This document shows positions 12,742 to 23,695 of a stretch of 64,000 bases of DNA, piece after piece. The stretch covers positions 23,614,001 to 23,678,000 of the forward strand of contig OY776130.1 in assembly GCA_963675135.1 (NCBI GenBank), in the 5' to 3' direction. The notes under the pieces are model-generated. The model had not been told where the DNA came from and ran no database searches. It saw nothing but the letters and a program-made list of their open reading frames with translations. This DNA is from Galeopsis tetrahit (lineage: Eukaryota; Streptophyta; Magnoliopsida; Lamiales; Lamiaceae). Position 1 is the first letter of the stretch. Each line of letters starts with the position of its first letter. The translations under genes were made by a program, and so were the position numbers.

Positions 12742-13403
12742 TGAAAGTGTGTTGGTATGGATGGTATTGTGTTTAAAGTGTTTAAGTAAAGAACAGATTA
12801 ATGCTGCACTGAATGTTGAGACAAATAGTACAACACTGACTCTAACAGAATATCAGAAATAAGTAGACACAGCGGAAGACTTGAAACACTAAAAACAAAC
12901 GAGACACAATGGAAATATTTTTCACATAGATTTTATAAATAAAAATCTATGCGAGCCTTACGGCGAAATTCAATACTTATCTTCAAGTACAAATGTTGTG
13001 TGAAATGTTACAGCAATCACATTCACAACTGAAACTACAAACGAGGCAGGTGCCTTGTTCTAAAAACGAACTAAGTGTATAAAATATACACTGTCGAAAT
13101 GCCTAGTCTATCTAATGATTACACTCTCAATAGATAAGAAGACACACAGCCATACGGGTGGGATACGAACGTATGAACTAAAAGGTATAACTACTGGCCA
13201 CAACTCCTAACAGGGATAAACGCTCGGTCTAGGAGATTGATCGAGTAGCACACACTGAATTATGGAGCCTTCAATCGGTATTTATAGAAGTGGGGTGCTG
13301 ATTCTAGAGGCTTCCATATAAGATCCTATTTTTTAGGATCTCAACTTCCATGATCTTTCTAGATCCTTCCACAATGTTCCAGGTCGTTCTAAGCTGCTTC
13401 CAA
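12742..13403 (-). repeat. 5' LTR of family A element, upstream end deleted
   Basis: 662 bp that match 3454-4115. About 212 bp of the U3 end is missing and the sequence passes straight into family B LTR at 13404. The TATA-like box survives at 13279-13286. Confidence 0.88.
13279..13286 (-). promoter_or_regulatory. TATA box of the family A 5' LTR
   Basis: TATAAATA on the minus strand, in the U3/R part of the LTR. The same box is found in the 3' LTR copy. Confidence 0.55.
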
Positions 13404-14745
13404 TTAGTTATATACTAAGTCATCTGATGCAGATATATGTTCTGATCGAGTGCGAGTGTTAAGAACAGAAAGAATAGATAACTAATCTACTGATCGCTTG
13501 TTAGTTGATCAGTTGGACAACTATCTACTCAACTGTTAGTGCAGAATTTTGTAAGCCCTAAATATTTAGACTTGTGGGTTGAATGAAAATATTTTACAAA
13601 GAATGACTTTGATTAAACAATGAGTTTATCAACTGACTTGATATCAGCTGATTATGGAAAACATAACTTGTGATTTTTGACTCTTTTAAAAGTATGTTTA
13701 TGAAATATAAGTAATGATAAATAGATGATAAGCAATAAAGCAGTAAATGAACACAAGATTTATAGTGGTTCAAACTTCTTGTCCTACATCCACTCTCACA
13801 GTTTCAACTGTGATATTAATTCCTTAAAAATGATTATTTGCTACTTTATTGTCTCAAGAGAAGACGTTGACCTCGATACACCACCTGAGTGCAATTGGGT
13901 CTACTTGTTATCGGGAGAACAAGTGTTCTTACAAGATACAGATTGTAAATCAAACTTAACTTTTAGAAAGAAAGTAGGGTTTTGATTTACTAAAGATATC
14001 AACTAGTGTGATGAACAAAAAGGTTCTATCAATACTTTTTTAAGCTTAAGATATGTAATGGAATACAAGCTTAGATTTCTGGAAATTTAGAGCTATGAGA
14101 TTATCAAAATCGAATGCTGGCTCTAAATAACTTCTAAAGGATTCAGTAAGCTTGAAAGATGAACTTTGCTCGGCTGATGGTGAGTTCTTACATATAGTTT
14201 TCGTAAGTTATTATCTTTTATTTATAGAGGATTAGAGCTTGGAACTAGACGTTGGATAAACTAGTTGTTGCATCAAATCTTCCAAGAATAGGCTCGAGAT
14301 CTTCATGGATTTGATCCTTCATGCAATTCTGTTACGACATTACTTAAAAGAGAATGAGCATTTAATGTGTATTAAATGTTGTTGTACGATCTCTGAAACC
14401 TAATACAAGTCAACTCAATAATTGTGTTGGCATCTTCTAATTGATCCACGTTAGCTGAGTTAGTTATGAGGTCCGACATTCTCTTTTTCTGTTTAAGGTT
14501 GTTGCCTTCTTCATTAATGTATGATATCGGCTGACTCCTTCAGCTGAGTAGCTTTTCTAAAACTTTAAAGCTTCTCGATAAGATCTGTTGGAGTCCATAT
14601 CAGCTGGCATCTTCTAGTCGGCTGATCTCGTGTAGCTAATATCAGCCGACTTAAGGCATACATGAACCTTGTCATTTGATTTCATTAATGGACTTCCTCG
14701 ACTTCTACTCTTTAAGTCTTGAGCATACGCGTGTTGTTCCATATG
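13404..14745 (-). mobile_element. Sirevirus-like LTR (family B), main fragment
   Basis: Starts TTAGTTATATACTAAG and is alignable by eye with the LTR at 43288-44995: shared blocks include the GTTATATACT start, the GTAAGCCCTA/GTAGGCCCTA region, the AAGGCATACA segment and a TATAAATA-type box (14218-14227, minus). With 3417-3453 it forms one LTR interrupted by element A; roughly 60-70 bp is missing at the junction. Its other end (CCCAACA) is not found, so it was also cut near 14745. Confidence 0.65.
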
Positions 14746-15998
14746 TGGTATTGACTTGGTTCGTATTTTTTGCACTTTTCAAACAACAATACGATCCCCA
14801 CAAGCGTATGGGTTCGATAGTAGTATGATAAGTATACGACCTAATATTTTTCGTTCCAAGGACCTAGCTAGAAGAGCGTGGAGCCCCAAAACTATAAGTC
14901 GAAATGGTGCTAAACGTGAATATAAAGCAAATACCAATAAGAAAAAGAAACACTAACTAAACAACTAAAACTAACCCTCGATATGAAAGTGCAAGTGAAA
15001 GAATTTATTCGGGTGTCTTCCTTATGGGGATCACTAATGAATTAACGAACTAATCACAATAATTAAACCTAATGTGTTGAATTACGCTAAAGGCTATCAC
15101 ATATATGTGTAGACCCCCTTGAAAGACATAGGTGAACACGTGCATTGATTAACAATTATAGGATCTAATCAAATGCCATAAGCTCCTAAAATAGTTACTC
15201 GTAAACACTTTCAACACGGTTACTAATATTTACGACTCGCTCTCTCACTAATCTCCTAGACGACCTATATTCGATTAATGTCTAATGTTGTCGATCTAAG
15301 CAATCAACTCTCTCTCGGTTAAGTTAATTACTATGTGAATTCTAATTAACCAATCCAAGCTCACACCCACACTTTTAATCATGCAACCCAATACGATCGC
15401 TGTAGTCGACACAACCAACAATGCTAGCTAATATGGTGAATTAATTAATTGAATCATGTAAATCACAACACTAGAAGTAATTATCACCAAGACATAGGTA
15501 AATTAAGCAATTAATTCATAAACACACTAATCACTCACATAATTCCAACACCCAAATCAATCAAAGCCTAGTCCATAACTAAATTAACAAAACAAAACAA
15601 AACAAACACATATAATATAAATAACAAAACATGAATTGAAATAAAACAACCAAATTAAATTTATAATAATTGAAATATATCACCTCTCGTCTTCAAATTC
15701 TCCGAAACTAACAATGTGTTGCCCCGGTTTCTTCCGCGTATTCTGCTGTGTGTATCCCCCCTTTTCAAGACTGAATTGACTGAAGCTAATGTAAGTGGTG
15801 AATGGGCTTGGGCCTTGCTTCCCTCTTTTCTATTTCATGATGGGCTGCCAAATTTGTTAATGGGCCTCAAACTTTTGTCCCTCCAATGCAAGGGAACTGT
15901 GATGATGACTGCCGAATTGGAATTGGATCAAATGGGCATGCTTGCGATTTGATTTTACAAATTGGCCGTGAAAATTGATGAGATTGGCTTTAAATTTT
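14745..15998 (-). mobile_element. Athila/Tat-like gypsy LTR, first part
   Basis: Motifs around 14800-14880 (CACAAGCGTATGGGTTCGAT, TAAGTATACGACC) and the following repeat-poor, ATTAA-rich text resemble the LTR at 62369 onward. No primer site is seen next to it, so it is a solo or truncated LTR. The left border is approximate. It continues after the Mutator-like insertion at 17171. Confidence 0.5.
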
Positions 15999-17170
15999 GG
16001 GCGCGGTTATACACACCCACCGACGTATTGAGGACACCCACTGGCTGAGTGTACACACCGTGAGATGAAAACACCCACTTGGAAAATACAAAAATACCCT
16101 AACTCTTCTCCTCCTTCTTTCTTAACCCTAATTTCTCTTTTCTTTTTCTGTTGCGTACACCCACTCAACTTCTTCCTCTCCTTCTCTCTTCTTCACCGCA
16201 TGCTCCCCCTTCCCTTCATTCCCGCCACCTCGCCGTCCAACCGCCGTGCCTCCTCCCTCGCGTCGGCGCCTTGCCTCCTCCCTTGAGACTACGCCTCTGT
16301 CGCCTCTCTTCCCTCGCGCTGTCGCCGCTGTTTCAAGAAAAAGGCGTCGACGACGTCATTCCTCCTCCCTCGCCACGCCGGCGCCACTGTTTCAAGAAGT
16401 CACCACCGCCGTCCGCGGTTTGAAGAAGGAGGCATCGTCCGTTCGCACCCCTCATCACCCAAGCCTCGCCACCACCGCCGCAGTTTGAAGAAGAGAAACT
16501 CGTCGCCAGATCTGTAAGAAGGTCGTCGCCGCCCACTGCCACGTCGTTCGAAGGAGGTTTTAAATTTTACAGATCTGGTAGGTTTTTTTTTTGCTCCTAG
16601 TCAAATTTTGGGAATTTTTGTGACGTGAGGCAAATCAAATTTTTTTGAAACGTTTGGACAATTTTTTTTACAGATCTGGGACTGGTAGGTTCCCTAAAAA
16701 ATTTCGATTTGGAACAAAATTTCTTGCTCTTCGATTTGCCCATTCAATTTTTTTTTTCGTTGTTTTTTTTGGACTAATGATGTTCAGTAATTTTTTTCGC
16801 ACAAATTGAGTTTGTTTGTGAAATTTTTTGGACATCTTAATTATGTTCACCTAAAATTTTCGAACATTATTGATTTGTCCGAAAAAAAATCTCGAACAAC
16901 TCTTTTTTTTTTCGGACAATGTTGATTTGTCCGAAAAAAAAAATCTCAAAATACATGTCTTAAATTTTTTTATTTTTTAATTGAAGAATGATGGTTTTGA
17001 TGAAGTTGGGAATGATTTTGACATGAAATGAAATAGGTGGGTGTACTCATCTTCGTTTTTTTATAAAATATCATACGAAGGGTATACGTGACATTTCACA
17101 TTCCTTTTAGGATAAAAAAAAAATCTGGTGGGTGTCCTCAATAGGTTGGTGTGTGTCTATAACCGCACCC
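15999..17170. mobile_element. Mutator-like element with GC-rich interior (Pack-MULE candidate)
   Basis: Terminal inverted repeats are clear: GGGCGCGGTTATACACACCC at 15999 and, reversed, GGGTGCGGTTATAGACACAC from 17170, with homology running about 40 bp inward through a GTCCTCAATA block. The flanks are TTAAATTTT and TAAAATTTT, a 9 bp target duplication with one mismatch, the size made by Mutator-like transposases. No transposase frame is present. The interior 16150-16560 is GC-rich, in sharp contrast to its surroundings, with Ser/Pro/Arg-rich frames open on more than one reading. Such interiors are common when MULEs capture gene fragments, but I do not recognise the source. Confidence 0.8.
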
Positions 17171-17560
17171 TAAAATTTTGCCTTGCTAATTGGGCCAAAT
17201 TATGCTGAAATTCAATTAATGAAAATGGCCCAATTGCCGACTCTTCCCATTTTGTTTTATTTTTCTCTCAATTTCTACTCTTCTCAATTTATTCATTTCG
17301 ATTGACTCCACAATATTATTTGTGACGTGTTTTAATCCAAAAATTCTCATTTTCTCTCTAAAAATAGTAAATCACATCCTTTCTCCAAATCAAGTACAAT
17401 TACTCAATTTAGTGTAAATAATGCAAGCAATCCTATAAAATTAAGCAAAATAAATCCATGAATTTCAAGCAATTTTTACACTAATCAAGTATCAACTAAT
17501 ATACATACAACTGATTCCACATGACTAAACCTTAAATAAATATACTACAAAACTTTATAG
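17171..17560 (-). mobile_element. Athila/Tat-like gypsy LTR, second part
   Basis: AT-rich sequence continuing the LTR interrupted at 15998. GGGCCAAATTATGCTGAAAT is followed by oligo-A/T tracts typical of the LTR terminus. The outer border is not defined. Confidence 0.4.
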
Positions 17561-17587
17561 AAACAACTTAGGTAACTTATTCACTAG

Positions 17588-17766
17588 ATTACAAATTATA
17601 CCTAACACTATGAGATGTTAGACAATGAGATGTTAATAAGATGAGAAAGTATTACAAATAATTTGTAATCATAAAAAGCTTCAGATGAAGACAATGAGAT
17701 GTTAATAAGATGAGAAAGTATTAAAAATCTTGCTTCAGATGAAGACAATGAGATGTTAAAGTTGTA
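17588..17766. repeat. Short tandem duplication, GACAATGAGATGTTAATAAG units
   Basis: The block AGACAATGAGATGTTAATAA with flanking GATGAGAAAGTATTA occurs twice in full and once or twice in part between 17588 and 17766. Confidence 0.7.
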
Positions 17767-17785
17767 ATCATAATTTTATACGTCG

Positions 17786-18082
17786 TTGGATGGAGGAGGC
17801 GGTGCCGCCTATTGCAGAAAGGGAAAAAAAGAAGAAAATGGGGGCGGCGGCATCGTTGGGGGAGGAGCAACGGCATCGTGGGAGGGAGGGGAGGCAAGTC
17901 GGGCGACGAAGGGAGAGTTGGAGTGGGCGACAACAGAGGATTTACAAAAGAAAAAAAAAGGAGTTGGAGCGGCGGAGGCGACAGCCGGCCGGCGCCGTGC
18001 GAGCGACGTGGGTAGAGGGGTGAATTGGGCGACGGAGGGAGAGTTGGAGGGGCGGTTGTTTGTGAGTAATGAGAAAAAATAG
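17786..18082. other. GC-rich island with open frames, unrecognised
   Basis: About 300 bp, GC-rich and purine-rich on the plus strand, inside AT-rich DNA. Two or three plus-strand frames stay open and give Gly/Arg/Glu-rich peptides; the minus strand gives Pro/Ser-rich ones. This looks like a captured 5' exon or UTR rather than a gene in its own right. No inverted ends were found. Confidence 0.35.
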
Positions 18083-18442
18083 GGAAGAATGGGGAAGGAA
18101 TGGGAAGAAGAATGAGAATTGGTATTTTAGTGGGGTGTATTTATCAAATTATATTTTAGAGAATAGAGGGTATTATAGGTAATTTGGAGTAGTATATATA
18201 TATCGGGGGAGTGCATTTAACATTTTTGGAGGGACATATAATCCACACTATATTTTGGGTTGAAATTGTTAAATTTTGAATTTGAAGAAGGGTCAATTTA
18301 TATTTTTTTTAAAGAAAAATACTAAGAAACATTCAAGTTGAACGACAATAGGTATACTCCATATAATTAGATATAGTGACATAACTAATTAAACAAATAA
18401 AAGCTGGTAAAATAAATTACATCAATATAACAATAAAAACTA

Positions 18443-18674
18443 CTCCCTCCGTCCACAAAAAGTGTGCTCATTTTTTTTTGAGGTCCACAAAAACGTGCTT
18501 ATTCTATTTAAATAGTTAATTTTTGAATATTTTTTCTACTTTACTAACAAGATTGAGTATCTACCAAATATATTTTCTACTCATTATATTAAATATATTC
18601 TTTATAATTAAAATATGATTTTTTTAAAAGCACATATAAAAAAAAGTGAGCACACTTTTGGTGGACAGAGGGAG
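18443..18674. mobile_element. Stowaway MITE
   Basis: Ends CTCCCTCCGTCC and GGACAGAGGGAG are inverted repeats, flanked by TA on both sides, as expected of Tc1/mariner-type Stowaway elements. 232 bp, non-coding. Confidence 0.85.
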
Positions 18675-19781
18675 TATGTAACGAACCTAGAATTATAAAT
18701 AGTTCTACCCTTGTTTATAATGTGTGATTTGTTTCAAATATGTTGGTTAAGGATGCATGCAGTGTTCTGTATTATAGTCATAAGATGAATATGAAACATC
18801 TACACCAATTCTTACAAAAATTAAAATATTTTCACTCAATCCTTCTAAAATATTACAAATTATAATGATTAATATAAATAAAAAACATAAGTTGAAGCTA
18901 TCATCGAATATAATTAACATTAACTCAAAAATATTTAATTCAATTCTAAACAATGTCTCACAAATTTCAGAAAAAAAACGTTGAATATAATCCTATGATA
19001 AGAAAGCGCTTTGAGAGGCAAAAAAATCGTCGAATATAATCCCATGATAAGAAAGCGCTTTGAGAGTCAAGAAACACTCAAACAAAGTAAGAAAATCAAA
19101 GTATAAAATTAACGAGGAATGTTAAAGGAACGTTTCTTATGATTTTATAGTAAAATTATTAACAAAATGCTAGCAAAAGAAAGGATATACATAATTTCAA
19201 ATCAACAAACCCTTCATTTACATTTAGGGCCATAAGAACGTTGTCTTGCAATTTTGATGTTCGAAAAAGGTGGTTAGCCAAATATTATTTGCCTAAACCT
19301 AAATAATGTACCTACGAAACATGTTTAGAGTACAAAATGGAAAACCATGAAAATGTAGAATAAAATTAAAATTTTCAGCATTTAAAACTTTTTTTTTTTG
19401 CATTATTGTGACCTTGTAATATCCATTGAGCTGCTTATTGAAATGGGTAAATGAAATTAAAACTTCTTTCATGTTTATCTTCATTATTTGACGTAATGAA
19501 AAAGACAATTAACCAAGAAATAATATATATATTTTACTCATACTGATTCAAAATTTCATTCCATTGACAATTTATTTATCAGATGGAGAAAACGTTAAAA
19601 AAATGATATATGAAATTTTAACAAAATTTTGCTTCAAGATAAAGAGACAATTACATTGACAGAAGAGTGAAAGTTATCAGTTATCACTTATCAATCATAC
19701 TTTCTCTAGCCAAAATTTGAAACAATCCCCTAAATTAAATTTAATAGTTAATTTCAATTACATCTCCTAAAAATTTCACAT
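18675..19781. other. AT-rich intergenic stretch with one 53 bp tandem duplication
   Basis: No gene is seen. The only structure is a duplicated unit at about 18978-19066 containing ATGATAAGAAAGCGCTTTGA twice. Confidence 0.6.
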
Positions 19782-20500
19782 AATATGTCGTCCTATGAGG
19801 AGACGACACATGAATAGACGATCAGTTATCCTTATTAAATATTTACATTCGTTTTGTGAAATGATTAATACACTCCTGATTATAGGGAAAGAAATTGGCC
19901 CAAGCATCTCTGGCCCATATCCCTAGCCCAGATATCCCTGGCCCAAGTATCTCTGGCCCAAGAAGGAGATTGTTGAGATTGAGTATTGGTCTAAAAGGCC
20001 CAAGGAGGACGAGAATAGAGGAAAGGGGAAGTTGGTGACTGGTACCGAAGATCTAGGAAAGAGGGGCCACCCACAAGACCGAGTCTAAGGGAAACAGTTG
20101 AGAGTTAAGGGGAAGACGGATTCTCTTCCCCTCCCAGGTAAATAGGAGGTATAAAAGGGAGTCTTACTGATTATTTTGACTACGTTTTTACTAAGAAAAT
20201 ACACACTCTTACGTTCTACATGAAATATACACTAAAAACACAAAAAACTCCACGATACTTGCGAGAATTTCCCTTGAATTACAGGGAAATTCCTCTTTGA
20301 CTCTCCTGAGAAAGATTCTGACTTGAGCGTCGAAGATTCCACGCCGGAATCCCCTCCGGCGTATTTTTGCAGGTCTTTAAGGAGCTTGAAGGAGAATTAT
20401 TCGTGGATAAGCTTGCGTGAAAGTGACGATCAAAGCCCACAACCGCCGTAATCCAGATAGGGAGATTTGATATCCCTACTCGTTACTTTTTGACGCAACA
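19782..20500 (+). repeat. 5' LTR of LARD-like element
   Basis: Matches 26402-27189. The outermost 12 or so bases are lost and a 69 bp block of short repeats is absent relative to the 3' LTR. It ends GACGCAACA. Confidence 0.9.
20150..20157 (+). promoter_or_regulatory. TATA box of LARD 5' LTR
   Basis: TATAAAAG in the LTR, repeated at the equivalent place of the 3' LTR. A transcript would begin some 30 bases on and cross the primer site. Confidence 0.55.
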
Positions 20501-20502
20501 AC

Positions 20503-20520
20503 TGGCGCCGTCTGTGGGAA
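20503..20520 (+). promoter_or_regulatory. Primer binding site of LARD-like element
   Basis: TGGCGCCGTCTGTGGGAA begins 2 bases after the LTR end. This form is usual in Tat-lineage gypsy elements of plants. Confidence 0.75.
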
Positions 20521-20556
20521 CCTTTCGAGCTAAGAAGTGAGAAAGTTTCATACAAA

Positions 20557-20931
20557 ATGGGCGGAGAACAAGATCTGGTGAAGCAGACTAAGGAAAAGGG
20601 AGATACTACTCCCTCTCCTTTCCTTCCGCCTCCTCCGGGTTTTCCCTTAAACAGGAACCTAGGGAAACAACCCTCAACCACTGTACTGGATGATAATCCT
20701 CCTGCACTTGAGGGAAATACGACCGGTACCTCTGGAGCCTCCGGAAGTGGGATCAATAAGGATGCACCTCCTTCCAACACACAACCCGAGCTCCTTATTA
20801 TTTCTCAGGATCAGCTAAATCCTGTGATCGCCCAGGCTGTGGAGAAGATAATTGCTTCTCGAGGAGTCCATACCTCTGGCGTTGTCCGCCAAGGAACGAA
20901 AATACGAAGCAGAAAAATTTGGAGCACATGA
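20557..20931 (+). CDS. Gag N-terminal module 1 (LARD)
   Basis: 124 codons starting 57 bases after the LTR. Pro-rich start (PSPFLPPPPGFPL), a Gly/Ser linker (SGASGSGINKDAPP) and a conserved helix-like end (PELLIISQDQLNPVIAQAVE). No catalytic motif. The same pattern returns at 21417-21770, so this is the first copy of a duplicated gag N-terminus. The frame is lost at 20931, before any capsid part. Confidence 0.55.
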   Translation: MGGEQDLVKQTKEKGDTTPSPFLPPPPGFPLNRNLGKQPSTTVLDDNPPALEGNTTGTSGASGSGINKDAPPSNTQPELLIISQDQLNPVIAQAVEKIIASRGVHTSGVVRQGTKIRSRKIWST

Positions 20932-21173
20932 TCGACTCCTCTCTGGCCCCTTCCAGAAACGAGGGGGTCCCTCGAGATCAAGAAGATAAAGTACCTTCAC
21001 ACGCTGAAAGGAGTGTCCCCAACAGAACCCCCAGGAGTAACATGGAAGTAGCCCCTGAAAAGACTTTGGATATGGAGACTGGAGAAAATACGGATGACAC
21101 CTATCAAGGAGCAATATGTATATATGCGTGCAGGGAGATAATATGCAGGTACGATAACGAGAGATAAGATAAA

Positions 21174-21770
21174 GTGCGGAAGGCAAAAGAGCAGATAATA
21201 TTCAAGACCATGAGCATCACGTCCTGGCCCCCCACAAAAAAAAAAAAAAAAAACAGGAGTGTGGGGTCTCCTGAAAATACCAAAAGAGGCACGAAGGCCT
21301 TAGAAAATGTTTTAAAGGACCAGAGTTATATAGTAGCAAAAGAAACTAAAGAGGGAAAGGATATATTTTCCTCCCCTATACGACCTGAATTTGGAACTCC
21401 AGTGGGAGGAGGAACTCCACTACCTATTTTCCTTCCTCCCCCTCCGAAGAATTTGGTTGAAAGTTCGGGAAAATGACTTGCATTCGTTCCTTCAGGGGCA
21501 AATCCGCCCCCTGCACCAAAAGAGGTCCAGAATCTGATGGAAAAGACTCTAGACACCCCTATCCCTACTGAGGGTGACATGTCTGGAGCCCTCGGGAGTG
21601 GACCTAGCAGGGAGATACCTCCAGCAGCTGCAGGTTCAGAATTGTTGGTGTTGACTACTGAACAATTGAATGCTATAATAACACGAGTCATGGAGAAGGT
21701 GATGGTTGTCCAGGGCGTTCCAGCCCCTATAGCCTTCCCGAGGGTGACTGAGGCTGTAGGTCAGAAATGA
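21174..21770 (+). pseudogene. Gag N-terminal module 2 (LARD), broken by a stop and frame change
   Basis: Two plus-strand pieces, 21174-21476 and 21537-21770. They repeat the order of module 1: LPIFLPPPPKN, then SGALGSGPSREIPPAAA, then SELLVLTTEQLNAIITRVME. The A-run at 21235-21253 and the stop at 21474 separate the parts. This supports an internal duplication of the gag start. Confidence 0.5.
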
Positions 21771-22651
21771 CCTGAACATATACCTGGAACCTCACAAGTC
21801 TTTTCGAGGGTTTGTTAACCTAAGGGAGGTATCTCTGCACTTTTTATATGAATTGAAATTTAAATATCGCTTGAAAGACATTTTTTTGTTGATGATCTAG
21901 TGTTAAGTACTTCCGAAAAATAAGTTTGTATAAGAAACATAAATCTAGCATGAGAACATGTGTTTAGTCTAATAAAAAGTGATTGTGGTAATATTTGCAT
22001 CAATAGTCATTTCTTGACTATTGTGTTGAAAGGGCAAGTTAGATATATATTAAGACTTGCCGTATTGTTCATCTCTTAGCTATTATGCTGCGAACAATGT
22101 GATATATGAGGTAGCATGCATTGTCTTGGTTAATTGATTGATACTAATCTAATACTTGAATGAGACTCGTAGATGTGATGAATTTGAGTGAGAAGAATAA
22201 TTTACCTGTGATAGATAGGATCGAGATGAACTACTATATGTTGTGATTTGCATAGATGACTACTCCTTAACTAAGATGTTGTGGAGAATGATTTAAATCT
22301 ATTTAGTTTAGCGTGGATGTTAATCGTTCCAATCAATATGTTGCGAAAATATGAGATGTATTGTATATGTGGAAAGATTCGCAGGAGAATACACCTTTTA
22401 TTGAATGAGTACTAGAATATTGACAAAGCACATACCAAATTTTGGTACAAATTATTATTTAACTTTTTTATCGTGAGAAATTTCGAGGAGGTCCAGCCCA
22501 AAAACCCGTAAGAACTCTGGAAGTGCTGAAAATGCAAGAGGTTTTGGAGGGGTATTCAAGGCCTCGAGGTCCATGATCCAGATCGTTGGAGGTTCTGGAG
22601 GGATATTCAGGACCCCCGAGCTCCAGCCTCCAGATTAGATAGTGCGAGGTA

Positions 22652-22882
22652 GAGTATTCCAGTCCCCGAGGGCTAACAGAGATATGGAGTATTCCAGTCC
22701 CCGAGGGCTGGCTGAGATACAGAGTATTCCAGTCCCCGAGGGCTAGCAGAGATATGGAGTATTCCAGTCCCCGAGGGCTGGCAGAGATATGGAGTATTTC
22801 AGTCCATGAGGGCTACCAGAGATATGAACATGAATTGGCCAGGACTTAAGAGTCCAGGTCCATGAGGGCTAGCAGAGATATG
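22652..22882 (+). repeat. 35 bp tandem repeat array in LARD
   Basis: Five adjacent units around CAGTCCCCGAGGGCT and CAGAGATATGGAGTATT, about 35 bp each, plus one separated partial unit. Confidence 0.85.
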
Positions 22883-23583
22883 CTGAGTACATTAGTACCA
22901 CTGGTTAGTACAAGTGTTAATTCTTGTAGATATTATTATGAGCATGTCTTTAAGAGATTGACATATATGATGCGAGGCTACTATTTTCCGTTGAATTAAG
23001 AATGGTCCCTTTAAGCTTACACGATTTATTTATGTAGATATTTTATAAATGATATTGGAATTGAGAATTACTTGAAATCTTAAAAGCGTGAATAGGTGAT
23101 TCATATGTTGAGTTCTCTGACTACTTTATGTGGGAGAATTGATGATGACTATGATTCTGGAAACGAAAGCTAGCATAACTATTTTCAAATTGGTGTATGA
23201 TTGACATGTTTCTATACTTTAGATATGATTTCAAATTATAGATTGAGCTTATTCAGGTCCTTGAGATGAAAAAATAAAAAATGCTACTTCTTACCTTTTG
23301 ATCTTTAAACAATGATATGTCTTGAGTTATGTCCTCGTTTAGGACCTTGAAGCATGCTTGTACTAGAAATACTCATTCATGACAAAAAGTGGAGAATTGA
23401 ATATTCATTGTAATTTTCATTTGAAGAGATTATTTGAAAGAGCATGGTCCACTTTATTTATGATTTTTAGAGTGGAAGTGGATTTGATTTGTTTGTTCGA
23501 TGCTATGAAGTTTTATTTCTGAAAAGATAATGAATTTTTAATATTGCATGAGATGATTCTTTTTTAGTGATGAAACATGATTT

Positions 23584-23695
23584 GAGCATTCTGAGGTACT
23601 TAAGAGCCAGTAGCCCTAAGTAACTGAAATGATAAGTACGAGCGTTTTGAGGTATTTTAGGGCCAGTAGCCCTAAATGAGTGAAATGATAAGCCT
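23584..23695 (+). repeat. 56 bp tandem duplication in LARD
   Basis: Two units, each containing GCCAGTAGCCCTAA and GAAATGATAAG, abut at 23639/23640. The second unit overlaps the start of the gag zinc-finger frame. Confidence 0.8.

Larger units (their letters stand above)
3454..13403 (-). mobile_element. Sirevirus-like Ty1/copia retrotransposon (family A), degenerate
   Basis: An LTR retrotransposon read on the minus strand: 5' LTR 12742-13403 (truncated), initiator tRNA-Met primer site 12727-12739, then gag, protease, integrase, reverse transcriptase and RNase H remnants down to about 8640, a further env-like reading frame (about 7610-5350), a purine-rich tract and the 3' LTR 3454-4327. Protease, integrase, RT, RNase H in that order is the copia layout. 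The extra frame after RNase H and phrases such as VNEALTDENWINIMHDELNQ are typical of the Sirevirus lineage. The coding region is broken by many stops and shifts, so no protein of full length can be made. Confidence 0.88.

Noticed and set aside
16151..16542. Short Pro/Ser/Arg-rich frames in the MULE
   Set aside because: Open on several frames at once because of base composition; no domain or splice support. Kept only as a GC-rich segment.
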